Shown here: positions 1 to 7,788 of the stretch, piece by piece
Layout: each line of letters opens with the position of its first letter
Position numbering within the stretch: position 1 is the first letter of the stretch
From: an uncultured Rubritalea sp.
Lineage (GTDB): Bacteria > Verrucomicrobiota > Verrucomicrobiia > Verrucomicrobiales > Akkermansiaceae
Direction: 5' to 3'
NCBI GenBank assembly: GCA_937132085.1
Contig: CAKZNV010000088.1
Span: forward strand, 1 to 52,094
DNA: 52,094 nt
Notes under the pieces: model-generated
What the model saw: the letters and a program-made list of their open reading frames with translations, nothing else
Database searches by the model: none
Told to the model about the DNA's origin: nothing
Made by a program: the position numbers and the translations under genes

Positions 1-177
1 CACCAACGGTGTGACCTATGCTAGCCTTGGGCAACGCCCAAGGTCTAAAACCCCACAACCTCACCAGCCCTGAAAGGGCGGCATAACTCCAAAGCGAAAG
101 CTTCAACGCCCCTCTTGACGTCTATTTAGCAAATCGCTATCTTTGCGTCGTAACATCAACAACCTGTTCTGCTAAAA
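1..177. repeat. Intergenic edge with palindromic repeat-like hairpins
   Basis: No coding potential is seen. Two perfect short hairpins occur: CCTTGGG/GCCCAAGG around 25-43 and GCCCT/AGGGC at 67-79. The phrases 'gccctgaaagggc' and 'gcataac' resemble the ~220-bp repeats at 15003 and 16340, so this may be a diverged relative of that family. A further GCAAA/TTTGC hairpin lies near 132-150, ahead of the first gene. Confidence 0.4.
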
Positions 178-570
178 ATGAAATATCTATTATCATTCCT
201 AACTTTTCTCATATGTAATGCCTCTCAGGCTGCAGAAGTAAACCCATTACCAACTTTTTCCCCTGAAAACCTTGTTCAGCTTTTGGATGAAGGAAATATG
301 AAAGAAGCTAATCTCATTTACGAAAAAAGCATATTGAAAAACATTAATTTACTTTTTCTCTGGCACAATTTATCCCACTCTCGTAATGGAGCTAAGAAAA
401 TCTACGAGAAAGATAATTTGATCATTTTAGAAGGTAATCCGTGGATTCGTAGTGGTGATAGCTTAATTGAGACATTAGATGGCAAGAAATCTCTTATCAA
501 GATACACAAAAAAACTATGCGAATAGTATATGTCCAAGGTGAATTTATACAAAGCCACCTCCTAAAATAA
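178..570 (+). CDS. Small secreted protein of unknown function
   Basis: Encodes 130 residues. Residues 1-18 form a good Sec signal peptide (a Lys, a hydrophobic run, then SQA-A as likely cleavage site), so the mature protein of about 112 residues should be periplasmic or secreted. I recognise no family. The C-terminal half is rich in short hydrophobic/basic strands and looks like a small beta domain. The gene is AT-rich and stands alone with about 130 bp of non-coding DNA after it. The start is preceded by 'gctaaaaatg', a phrase also found before the next gene. No clear Shine-Dalgarno sequence is seen. Confidence 0.6.
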   Translation: MKYLLSFLTFLICNASQAAEVNPLPTFSPENLVQLLDEGNMKEANLIYEKSILKNINLLFLWHNLSHSRNGAKKIYEKDNLIILEGNPWIRSGDSLIETLDGKKSLIKIHKKTMRIVYVQGEFIQSHLLK

Positions 571-700
571 AAAATACAGAACCAGTCGCAGAAGCCCCCC
601 CCTCACACTGTGACGGTTTCTATAGCTTTAAAACTAACTAAAACCTCAACTCCTTCGTCCAAGTTCGCTCCCACTTCAGGGTTGGCTACGCTAGATCGTC

Positions 701-1153
701 ATGCTAAAAATGAAAAAAATCATCACCCTTGCAATAGTTTTGGGAGCTCTTGGAGCTATCTATTTCATCATGGATCCACTACAGGGGGATCTGACAGCAA
801 TGAAAAAGAATCAATATATTGAATCTACAATCACAAAGTTGAAAAACTTTAACCCATCCACAGTAAAGCCTCTAGAGACAGGATCAAAAGGAGAATACTA
901 TGCATTTGATGGTGATGGAGACTCTTTTCTTAAGCTAAAAGATGGCAGTTGGATATACGTTATATCAAGAACGATTCATGCAGATACAGATTTCGAGCGT
1001 ATGATAGGAGATATTCAGTTGGCAGTTGATAACTCTGGCACCATATATAAGGGAACAGAACATTGGTGCGGAGCTAAGCTAGTCGAATCCAAAAACATTG
1101 AAGGGACTTCAATTGAAAACCTCCTAAAAACACTCAATCTAACAAAGCAATAA
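701..1153 (+). CDS. Membrane-anchored small protein of unknown function
   Basis: Encodes 150 residues. Residues 4-24 form one hydrophobic segment after a Lys pair, giving either an uncleaved N-terminal anchor or a signal peptide; the rest would be periplasmic. Two starts are possible, 701 or the ATG at 710 (MKKIITLAIV), which looks like a more usual signal start. The soluble part contains an acidic glycine-rich strip (DGDGDSF) and a DGSWIYV segment, suggesting a beta-rich domain, with one Cys near the C-terminus. I recognise no family. It belongs to the run of unrelated stand-alone small genes at the left of the window. Confidence 0.6.
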   Translation: MLKMKKIITLAIVLGALGAIYFIMDPLQGDLTAMKKNQYIESTITKLKNFNPSTVKPLETGSKGEYYAFDGDGDSFLKLKDGSWIYVISRTIHADTDFERMIGDIQLAVDNSGTIYKGTEHWCGAKLVESKNIEGTSIENLLKTLNLTKQ

Positions 1154-1216
1154 AAATGGCATAACTAGTAGCAGTAGCCTACCTGACGTTATACTAAAAA
1201 TACAAAACCTCCATTT

Positions 1217-1600
1217 ATGTCATTAGAACTCATCAAAGAACTAGACGAACTATACATGAAATTAGAGGTAAACTTGAGCTTCTTTAGTCCCCGTCATGAG
1301 AAAGTCATCGTGGATGTATACCAAGCAATGGGAGGGATAGAAGGCGGAGGTTTAGTAAGTTTCTGGAGTGCCTATATACCACAGAAACGAATGATAAAAT
1401 CTTTCCGAATACTAGGAGAACATGAAATTGCTGACATTCTAGCTGAGTCGAAATGGATAAAGAAAAGTGCTCAATCTGGTCAAAAGGTAACTCGTGAAGA
1501 ATATTCAGACTTTAATACTTTGAATACAGAACTCTGGAATAACCTTAAAGGAGTTCCTAGTAAACTGATCAAATACGCAAAGAAGCAAAACTTATTATAA
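1217..1600 (+). CDS. DUF4375-like small protein
   Basis: Encodes 127 residues, soluble, with no signal peptide. It begins with two amphipathic helices (residues 1-40) and carries a glycine-rich segment, GGIEGGGLVSFW at about 39-50, followed by helices. This resembles the DMP19/DUF4375 family, where a helix pair is followed by an NGG-type turn and an aromatic strip; I infer membership from this pattern only. Some family members are adaptor- or DNA-mimic-like, but no function should be assumed here. It is a stand-alone AT-rich gene in the accessory stretch, 63 bp after the preceding gene. Confidence 0.55.
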   Translation: MSLELIKELDELYMKLEVNLSFFSPRHEKVIVDVYQAMGGIEGGGLVSFWSAYIPQKRMIKSFRILGEHEIADILAESKWIKKSAQSGQKVTREEYSDFNTLNTELWNNLKGVPSKLIKYAKKQNLL

Positions 1601-1671
1601 AATAACAATAACTACTAAAAAATGTCCACGCACTATCTTGCTATGTTAGAACGTTCGCCTAACGTATTGCG

Positions 1672-2361
1672 ATGAGCACAGTGAAACGATTTTCTATAGG
1701 CAATTGGAACCTACTGATACTACCCTTAATTGTGCTTTCGCTTGTTGCGTTTGCTCTCGAAACTTTACCCAACTTATCAGATAGCTCGAAAACCTATTTA
1801 AGGTATTTCGAAATTTTCTCTGTAGTTATCTTTTCAATCGAATATCTAATCAGAATAATCTGCAGCCAGGCTAAGTTCAGATACATATTTTCATTTTATG
1901 GCCTGATTGACCTATTGGCTATCTTACCATTCTATTTATCACTTGGTGTAGACTTACGGACACTAAGAGCGTTCAGGCTTTTTAGATTATTCAGGCTTTT
2001 GAAACTAGCTAGATATAGCTCAGCAATGAGACGTTATCATAAAGCATTTCTCATAGCTAAGGAGGAATTAGTGCTATTTGGCACAGCTTCGATGATTGTA
2101 TTCTATTTAGCTTCAGTGGGGATATACTATTACGAGAATGAAGCTCAACCAGAAGTATTTGCCTCTGTGTTTCACAGTATGTGGTGGGCAGTAGCCACCT
2201 TAACGACTGTCGGATATGGCGATATATACCCGATCACGGCAGGAGGAAAGGTGTTTACATTCATCGTTCTGCTGATTGGTTTGGGCTTTGTAGCTGTTCC
2301 TACAGGCTTGTTTGCATCAGCATTATCTAAGGCTAGAGAAGATGACTCAGATGAGACGTAA
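1672..2361 (+). CDS. Voltage-gated potassium channel (Kv/KvAP type)
   Basis: Encodes 229 residues of a six-transmembrane cation channel in the inner membrane. Helices run at roughly 12-31 (S1), 44-62 (S2), 72-91 (S3) and 94-118 (S4), where arginines recur every third position (LRTLRAFRLFRLFRLLK) as in a voltage sensor. The pore region has the K+ selectivity filter T-V-G-Y-G-D at residues 179-184, followed by S6. No C-terminal RCK/TrkA domain is present; the protein ends about 20 residues after S6 in an acidic tail. The ATG at 1672 fits the start of a cytoplasmic N-terminus. Channels of this size are common in bacterial accessory regions. Family identity is certain; gating behaviour is not. 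Confidence 0.9.
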   Translation: MSTVKRFSIGNWNLLILPLIVLSLVAFALETLPNLSDSSKTYLRYFEIFSVVIFSIEYLIRIICSQAKFRYIFSFYGLIDLLAILPFYLSLGVDLRTLRAFRLFRLFRLLKLARYSSAMRRYHKAFLIAKEELVLFGTASMIVFYLASVGIYYYENEAQPEVFASVFHSMWWAVATLTTVGYGDIYPITAGGKVFTFIVLLIGLGFVAVPTGLFASALSKAREDDSDET

Positions 2362-2494
2362 TAAGTAAATGCGGGGTAAACTGCTCTCACCCGATTTTTG
2401 ATTTTATTGGGAATTGACTGCTGAGTGATCTATTTTTTAACATCGACCTTTGATAGGGAGAATGTTCTACCTAATCTAAACGTCCTAATAAAAC

Positions 2495-2893
2495 ATGAAA
2501 CCTGAAGCCCCTGAATTCAACGACCTCCTATGCGCTATAAGTGATGAGTCAAATATAGCTAAAGTTCTCAGTATCGTTAAATCAGGAATCGACATAAATC
2601 GTCCTACTAGAGCAGGCTGCACACCACTGATGTTTGCTGTTATGCCGAATGAGTATGGTGACCACAATACAGCAAGAGCCACATACGAAATGGTAAAAGC
2701 CCTGCTAAGTTCAGGAGCCAAAGCCCCTCCTACTGACAAATTTGGAATGACCGCACTTGACTATGCAAATCAGTGGATCGATCCAAACTGGAAGGATATG
2801 CATGGCGACCCTGCTGTTGTGAAATTTAACGACGAGGAGATCATGGTCTTTAAGAAAACTATTGAGTTAATTGATACAGCAATACAAAACTGA
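2495..2893 (+). CDS. Ankyrin-repeat protein
   Basis: Encodes 132 residues, cytoplasmic by appearance. Two to three ankyrin repeats can be read: residues 1-35 (helix pair, then IVKSGIDINRPTRAGCTPLMFAV with the TPLMFA signature near 44-50) and about 65-90 (ALLSSGAKAPPTDKFGMTALDYA). Ankyrin repeats act as protein-binding surfaces. The partner cannot be inferred because the gene stands alone between a channel and a secreted unknown. It is AT-rich like its neighbours. Confidence 0.75.
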   Translation: MKPEAPEFNDLLCAISDESNIAKVLSIVKSGIDINRPTRAGCTPLMFAVMPNEYGDHNTARATYEMVKALLSSGAKAPPTDKFGMTALDYANQWIDPNWKDMHGDPAVVKFNDEEIMVFKKTIELIDTAIQN

Positions 2894-2983
2894 ATGGTAT
2901 AACAAGACGTATCATTATAACCGTATTCACCCCTTTATACGACATCCTGTTCATTCAGAATAAATTCATGAAACTCACCAACA

Positions 2984-3544
2984 ATGAAAACAATCAGATT
3001 TATAATAGTATATTTTTTCATTAGCTCTGCATTCGTAGTTGCACAAAATCCAGATGGAATCTCGTCAAAAGCACTTGAGAAACATGTCACCACCATCAAA
3101 AAACATCTAGACCTAGATCGCTGGACCGTAGAAGCAACTCCTGAGTCAATTATCATTAAATCGAAGTTTAAAGTAGATTTGCAACGAAAAGATCATCTAT
3201 TTGGCCAGCTTCCTAAATCTATTACTTACCGCATTGAGTTACTCTTTAAGAAAGAATTATCAAAAGTAGAATACATCAAGCTAGCAAAGAAACGAACTGA
3301 GTATGCTGCTATTTTGAATTATGGAGCTAAGACTGAAGCCGAAAACTCTGCTGCTATAAAATTTCTTGAGGAAAATACTCTACCTCGCTACGGATCGATT
3401 GGGGCATACTCAGTCTATTGCGTTACCTCAGAGTCGATTATCACCTACCTTGAACGAGGTGAAACTTATTCGGAGGTGAAAGCCGCCTTAGCTACTATAG
3501 ATCGAGTCTTTTGGGCTAGAGGACTAACCCACTTTAAAAATTAA
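2984..3544 (+). CDS. Secreted protein of unknown function
   Basis: Encodes 186 residues. Residues 1-20 are a Sec signal peptide with likely cleavage after VVA in 'FVVAQNP'. The mature part is charged and Lys-rich with alternating strands and helices; it includes repeated Lys pairs, and the only cysteine I see is in the YCVT segment near the end. I recognise no family. The ATG at 2984 is chosen because it begins the signal peptide directly. It is the last of the small stand-alone genes before the GH16 enzyme. Confidence 0.6.
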   Translation: MKTIRFIIVYFFISSAFVVAQNPDGISSKALEKHVTTIKKHLDLDRWTVEATPESIIIKSKFKVDLQRKDHLFGQLPKSITYRIELLFKKELSKVEYIKLAKKRTEYAAILNYGAKTEAENSAAIKFLEENTLPRYGSIGAYSVYCVTSESIITYLERGETYSEVKAALATIDRVFWARGLTHFKN

Positions 3545-3658
3545 AGCTATTATCACCCCTAAACTAGTTTTTAGTGTGCACAGTGAACATCTAAGTTAGC
3601 CAAAGAAAAAGGGGGAGCCTATACTTCACCATGTTCATACCCCAACAAACAAAATCAT

Positions 3659-4702
3659 ATGCTAGCCGCCAAATCTAAGAAAAATCGCATCGTCTCACTA
3701 CTGTTGGCCTTCGCTGCAGGAGCTCTCTTATCAGCTCAAACTACGGAACAGCCACTATCAGTCACACCTGCTGTCGAGCTTAAGAGTCCTACTAAGCTCG
3801 GAAAACTCTACCAACTTCAGCTTAAGAAGGATGATAAGTGGACGGACGTTGGACACGCTATTAAGGGAACAGGAAAACCATTTGTAGCTTATTACTCTTC
3901 TGGTGAATATCGCTTGATTACCCCCTCGAAGAAGTGGCTTAAAGTATGGGCTGATGAATTCGATGGTGATGATCTGGATTTCACTAAATGGGAGAAGGAA
4001 GAGAATAACTATGGCGGTGGGAATAATGAACGACAAGCTTATCGAACTAATAAGAAATATTGTTCTGTAAAGGATGGCTTACTAAATATCAATGTCTACC
4101 GTGACTCACATACCACTAGCGACGGAAAGACGCAGCCCTATTCATCAGCTCGTATCAGAACGCTGAATCGTGGTGACTGGAAATACGGCCGATTCGAGAT
4201 CCGAGCCAAGATGCCTAATGGACAAGGCATTTGGCCAGCTGTGTGGATGTTGCCTACGAACTCAAAGTATGGTGGTTGGGCTTCAGGTGGTGAAATTGAT
4301 ATTATCGAGTCACGAGGAAGCATGGTAGAAGAAACTACGGGAGCTCTTCACTTCGGCGGAGCTTGGCCACGTAATACTTATCTGGCGCACAGTTATAAAT
4401 TCCCTAAGAATAATGCGGCCGAAAAATTTCATATTTACACTCTGGAATGGACTGCTGACGAGATCAAGTGGTTCGTGGATGGAAAACTATGCAAGACACG
4501 CAAGAAGGAAGAGTGGTTTTCCGAAGCAGCTAAGCAAAACCCCTCTGCTCCATTTGACCAAGAGTTCCACATGATCATCAACGTAGCTGTCGATGGCAGA
4601 TTCTTCGAAAAGACGAAGCAACAAGCGGATCGACTAAAACCTAACGTATTCCCCCAAACTTTACAGATTGATTACGTGCGAGTTTACCAGTGGGCCGAGT
4701 AA
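3659..4702 (+). CDS. Secreted glycoside hydrolase family 16 (beta-glucanase/laminarinase type)
   Basis: Encodes 347 residues. A signal peptide spans about residues 1-27 (LLLAFAAGALLSAQ). A short linker or small domain covers about 30-95, then a GH16 jelly-roll from about 97 to the end. The GH16 catalytic motif is present as E212-I-D214-I-I-E217: nucleophile Glu, helper Asp and acid/base Glu. Supporting family segments are WADEFDGDDLD at the domain start, the RIRT strand, GIWPAVWMLP before the active site, and FHIYTLEWTADEIKWFVDG after it. Such enzymes cut beta-1,3 or beta-1,3-1,4 glucans, agar or carrageenan outside the cell; the substrate cannot be fixed by eye. No carbohydrate-binding module or anchor follows. 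It suits a polysaccharide-degrading marine-type lifestyle. Confidence 0.93.
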   Translation: MLAAKSKKNRIVSLLLAFAAGALLSAQTTEQPLSVTPAVELKSPTKLGKLYQLQLKKDDKWTDVGHAIKGTGKPFVAYYSSGEYRLITPSKKWLKVWADEFDGDDLDFTKWEKEENNYGGGNNERQAYRTNKKYCSVKDGLLNINVYRDSHTTSDGKTQPYSSARIRTLNRGDWKYGRFEIRAKMPNGQGIWPAVWMLPTNSKYGGWASGGEIDIIESRGSMVEETTGALHFGGAWPRNTYLAHSYKFPKNNAAEKFHIYTLEWTADEIKWFVDGKLCKTRKKEEWFSEAAKQNPSAPFDQEFHMIINVAVDGRFFEKTKQQADRLKPNVFPQTLQIDYVRVYQWAE

Positions 4703-4774
4703 TCGTTCAGCTGTGAGTAGGAGGAATCTCAACTTGTCTCCCTTCCTAAACTCCAAAGCGCCTCTCCACACCAA

Positions 4775-4802
4775 ATCTTGAAACTTCAATCTTGAAACTT
4801 CA
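4775..4802. repeat. Heptamer tandem repeat (4 units)
   Basis: Four 7-bp units read ATCTTGA AACTTCA ATCTTGA AACTTCA, so the block is also a perfect 14-bp duplication. It lies in the spacer between the GH16 gene and the YbjN-like gene. Related 7-bp-period blocks occur at 36209, 46501 and 47768. Confidence 0.75.
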
Positions 4803-4826
4803 AACTCCCCATGCCATAGCCACCCC

Positions 4827-5348
4827 ATGCGCCCACCATCACTCCAGATCCAGTCCGTAGCCGATGCCTTTAACGAACAAGGCTGGCAGCACGAATTCGT
4901 AGAAGGCAGAGAAGTCATCACTACTGCTTTCGATGCTCATCATACTCGTGTGCAGCTGTTTGCGCAGACATTTACTCAGATCAACTCACTCACCATCGTA
5001 GGCGAAACTGCCATGCCGACAGATGAGGACAAAATCCCCTACCTCCTAGAGCTCCTTCACCGTGCGAACAAGCAGATGAACCTCGGAGGACTCGAATACG
5101 ACCTCGACCGCCAACGTGTGGTCTTCCGTATCACCAACATTTTCGAAAGAGAGAAATACGACAAAGACATCATCTCCACCATGGTGCACTGCACTATCGC
5201 AGAGGTAGATCGCATTACCCCGTATTGCTCAGTCATCCAGCAGACACCAGAAGACCTCCTCGCTGACCTCAGCATAGAGCGTCTCCTACTCCGTGAAGAC
5301 CTCATCCCTCCTGTCCCAGGTGAAGAGGAGGACGAAAATTATATTTAG
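4827..5348 (+). CDS. YbjN-domain-like protein
   Basis: Encodes 173 residues, soluble, no signal peptide. The order of elements (a helix 'VADAFNEQGW', a beta-hairpin with 'VITTAF', the strand LQxF..TF, then a long helix with LLELLHRANKQMNLGGLEYD and a strand VVFRITNIF) matches the YbjN / type III chaperone-like fold: a first helix, a sheet, and a helix containing a conserved N-x-x-x-x-x-G-x-F/L-E/S pattern. The acidic C-terminus (GEEEDENYI) may be disordered. E. coli YbjN is linked to stress and motility control; here the role is unknown. The gene stands alone. A TTG/ATG alternative is not evident, so the ATG at 4827 is used. Confidence 0.65.
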   Translation: MRPPSLQIQSVADAFNEQGWQHEFVEGREVITTAFDAHHTRVQLFAQTFTQINSLTIVGETAMPTDEDKIPYLLELLHRANKQMNLGGLEYDLDRQRVVFRITNIFEREKYDKDIISTMVHCTIAEVDRITPYCSVIQQTPEDLLADLSIERLLLREDLIPPVPGEEEDENYI

Positions 5349-5480
5349 CCTTTTGGAAGCTCAAGCTTTTGGAGCACGAAGCGGAAAGCACGAAGCCGCA
5401 AGCGTTTGACTATACTATAAAGGTGAAACTGCCTCCACAGTGCTCCCCGCTCCCTCACCAAAGGTGAACGCTCCCTGCTC
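5349..5480. other. Intergenic spacer with diverged repeat fragments
   Basis: No gene seen. Contains AGC-rich phrases such as 'gaagcacgaagc' type and 'gcaagcgtttgac', which recur inverted near 7675-7710 after lysS. These look like fragments of a dispersed intergenic element. Confidence 0.35.
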
Positions 5481-5545
5481 CCCTTATTTCTCCAATTTCA
5501 AAAGTTGTAAATTGAAAAAAGCTAAATATTGTCCGACCAATTATG
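5481..5545 (+). repeat. Duplicated lysS leader, copy 1
   Basis: This 65-bp block ending at the ATG of the small membrane gene aligns without gaps to 6091-6155, which ends at the lysS ATG. By my count 55 of 65 positions match. The copy includes TTGTAA (5505-5510) and TATTGT (5527-5532), a possible promoter pair. Confidence 0.8.
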
Positions 5546-6043
5546 AACCTACAAGAAGATCCGCATCTCACAAAAGATCCAGAGGAACCTTTTGATTTAG
5601 CTAACTTTAAAGACACTCTGGACAAGCACATTGCTAAACAGCTCGCAGAACAGAGTGTTAAAGGTGCTTTAGTGTTTGGCGGTATCGCGGCAATCTTAGG
5701 AGCTTTACTATGGGCAACATTCATCGTAATTACAGATTTACGAATTGGGTTCGCAGCTATAGGCCTCGCTTATCTGGTTGGGTTCGCGGTTCGCAAAGGC
5801 GGAAAAGGCATAACAACTAAATTTAATATCATTGGAGCCGCTCTCAGCCTCAGTTCCTACTTTTTAGGTGATTATTTTAAAGGCGTAGCCTTCACAGCGA
5901 GGATGAAAGACATTTCGTGTCTCGAAGCTGTAAGTGAATACCCAATAAGTTACGCAGTGCCATTCATGTTTTCATCTCTGACACCCATTGACTTATTATT
6001 CTACGCTATCGTAGGGTATTTCGGCTATAGATTTTCTAACTAA
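5543..6043 (+). CDS. Small four-helix membrane protein, unknown
   Basis: Encodes 166 residues. A charged cytoplasmic N-terminus of about 38 residues is followed by hydrophobic segments at about 42-64, 69-85, 93-110 and 135-160. No motif that I recognise. The gene sits between two copies of the lysS leader, so its promoter appears to be a duplicate of that of lysS and the pair may be co-regulated. No Shine-Dalgarno is visible, and the putative -10 is only about 10 bp from the start codon. Confidence 0.6.
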   Translation: MNLQEDPHLTKDPEEPFDLANFKDTLDKHIAKQLAEQSVKGALVFGGIAAILGALLWATFIVITDLRIGFAAIGLAYLVGFAVRKGGKGITTKFNIIGAALSLSSYFLGDYFKGVAFTARMKDISCLEAVSEYPISYAVPFMFSSLTPIDLLFYAIVGYFGYRFSN

Positions 6044-6090
6044 GCCTAATTATCTCCAAAAGAACTTTCCCCTTTAACCTGCTACCTTTC

Positions 6091-6155
6091 CCCTTATTTC
6101 TACCATTTCAAGGGTTGCAAATTGAAGAAAGCCAAGTATTGTCCGCCCCATTATG
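6091..6155 (+). promoter_or_regulatory. lysS promoter/leader, copy 2 of the duplication
   Basis: Contains TTGCAA at 6115-6120 and TATTGT at 6137-6142 with a 16-bp spacer. The block matches 5481-5545 at about 85%. If TATTGT is the -10 element, transcription would start about 4 nt before the ATG at 6153, giving a near-leaderless mRNA. This is sequence inference only. Confidence 0.45.
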
Positions 6156-7622
6156 AGCGAGCAAGAAACGCAATCAACTGAGCAAGAACTCATCGCAGTC
6201 CGCACCGAGAAGCTAAACCAACTCCGTGAACTGGGTATCGACCCGTATGGACAAAAATTTCCAGTCACCATCACACCTGGTGATCTAAAAGCAAACTTTG
6301 AGAACGATAAACCTGTCACTCTAGCAGGTCGCCTACTCGCTATCCGCGATATGGGTAAAAGCGTGTTCTTCACTATCGGTGACGTGCATGGTCGTATCCA
6401 AGGATATCTTAACCAGAAAGGCCTTTCAGAGCTAGACTGGTCAGCTTGGAAGCTCATGGATCTCGGCGATTGGGTCGGCATCGAAGGTGAGACATTCACT
6501 ACTGGAAAAGGCGAGCCATCTGTCAAGGTGACTAAGCTCACTGTGCTCTCAAAAGCTCTCCGCCCAATGCCTGATAAGTGGCACGGCGTATCTGACCGTG
6601 AGACTAAATACCGTAAGCGCCATCTCGACCTCATGTCGAACCAAGACAGCGCTGACCTTTTTGTTACTCGTTCTAAAATGATCGCAGAAATCCGTAGCTT
6701 CCTACACCAGCGTGACTTCCTAGAAGTAGAAACACCAATGCTCCACGGAGTAGCTGGTGGAGCAGCTGCTAAGCCATTCGAGACGCATCACAATGCTCTC
6801 AACATGCCACTCAACCTCAGAATCGCTCCAGAACTTCACCTGAAGCGCCTCCTCTGTGGTGGATTTACTAAGATTTTTGAACTCAACCGTAACTTCCGTA
6901 ACGAAGGTATCTCAAGACGTCACAATCCTGAGTTCACCATGCTTGAAGCATACTGGGCATTCTCAGATTTCGAGCAAATGGCTGACCTCGTTGAGGAAAT
7001 GACTTGTCACCTTGCGGAGAAATTCTGCGGCGGTCTCCAGATCGAGCACAAGGATGCAGAAGGCAACCACCTTCGCACCATCAATCTAGAGCGCCCATGG
7101 AAGCGTAGACCATACCATGATCTTATCAAGGAAGTGGCTGGCGACGACTGGTTCGACCTCACCGAAGAGCAACACCGTGCTAAGTGCAAGGAACTCGGCG
7201 TAGAGATCTCAGACAACATGGAAGACTACGAGATCTCTCAGCAGGTCTTCGAGAAGCTCGTTGAAGAGCATTCATTCGACCCATGTTTCGTGACTCACGT
7301 TTCTAAGGAACTCATCCCACTCGCTAAGCTTAACCCTGAAAACCCAGATGTAATCGACGTTTATGAACTCATCATCAACGGCCAAGAAATCTCACCTGGT
7401 TACTCAGAGCTAAACGATCCTATCCTTCAGCGTCAGCGCTTCGAGGAACAGGCTGGTGGAGAGACTCAGAATATCGACCACGATTTCGTAGAGACTATGG
7501 AAAGCGGAATGCCACCAGCAGGTGGAATTGGCATCGGAATTGATCGTCTGATCATGATGCTCACTGGCGCACCGACTATCCGTGACGTCGTCCTCTTCCC
7601 ACAGTTGAAGAACAAAGATTAA
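6153..7622 (+). CDS. lysS: Lysyl-tRNA synthetase, class II
   Basis: Encodes 489 residues, close to the usual bacterial class II LysRS length (about 500). An N-terminal OB-fold anticodon-binding domain covers about 50-160 (VTLAGRLLAIRDMGKSVFF). The class II catalytic core follows, with motif 1 ending near 'FLEVETPMLHGVAGGAAAKPF', motif 2 'FRNEGISRRHNPEFTMLE' and motif 3 'GGIGIGIDRLIMMLTG' followed by RDVVLFP. It charges tRNA-Lys in the cytoplasm using ATP and lysine. The ATG at 6153 is supported by the conserved leader duplication ending there and by the usual short acidic N-terminus. It is transcribed alone, with a weak hairpin just after the stop. Confidence 0.97.
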   Translation: MSEQETQSTEQELIAVRTEKLNQLRELGIDPYGQKFPVTITPGDLKANFENDKPVTLAGRLLAIRDMGKSVFFTIGDVHGRIQGYLNQKGLSELDWSAWKLMDLGDWVGIEGETFTTGKGEPSVKVTKLTVLSKALRPMPDKWHGVSDRETKYRKRHLDLMSNQDSADLFVTRSKMIAEIRSFLHQRDFLEVETPMLHGVAGGAAAKPFETHHNALNMPLNLRIAPELHLKRLLCGGFTKIFELNRNFRNEGISRRHNPEFTMLEAYWAFSDFEQMADLVEEMTCHLAEKFCGGLQIEHKDAEGNHLRTINLERPWKRRPYHDLIKEVAGDDWFDLTEEQHRAKCKELGVEISDNMEDYEISQQVFEKLVEEHSFDPCFVTHVSKELIPLAKLNPENPDVIDVYELIINGQEISPGYSELNDPILQRQRFEEQAGGETQNIDHDFVETMESGMPPAGGIGIGIDRLIMMLTGAPTIRDVVLFPQLKNKD

Positions 7623-7625
7623 ATG

Positions 7626-7640
7626 AATGCCTTTGGCATT
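7626..7640 (+). terminator. Weak hairpin after lysS
   Basis: AATGCC-ttt-GGCATT, a 6-bp perfect stem directly after the lysS stop. It lacks a good T tract, so it is a weak terminator candidate. Confidence 0.35.
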
Positions 7641-7641
7641 T

Positions 7642-7730
7642 GGAAGCAGGGAGCGAGGAGCATGGAGCTAATAAACTCCGTCAAACGTTTATAACGCTTG
7701 CAGCTCCGTGCTTCCTGCTCCTCGCTCCAT
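7642..7730. repeat. Large imperfect inverted repeat after lysS
   Basis: The left arm (about 7642-7669) and the reverse complement of the right arm (about 7702-7730) share GGAGCGAGGAGC and a GGAGCT end, with AGC-rich neighbours. The loop is about 32 bp. Similar AGC-rich phrases lie at 5355-5410, so it seems to be a dispersed intergenic element. Confidence 0.5.
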
Positions 7731-7748
7731 ACGGCTCAGCCGTGTCTA

Positions 7749-7776
7749 TTGACTTCCCTCCCTTATCTTCTACACT
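7749..7776 (+). promoter_or_regulatory. plsY promoter candidate
   Basis: TTGACT (7749-7754) and TACACT (7771-7776) with a 16-bp spacer. The predicted transcription start lies about 6 nt before the ATG at 7789, again almost leaderless. Confidence 0.5.
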
Positions 7777-7788
7777 TTGCTCACATTT

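Noticed and set aside
610-822. A plus-strand frame overlapping the gene at 701
   Set aside because: The 701-1153 frame has a signal-anchor start and normal composition; the other frame is low in order and Ser/His-rich.
6074-6634. A 186-codon minus-strand frame over the start of lysS
   Set aside because: It overlaps a fully recognisable lysS in another frame and its protein is Ser/Arg-rich without motif.
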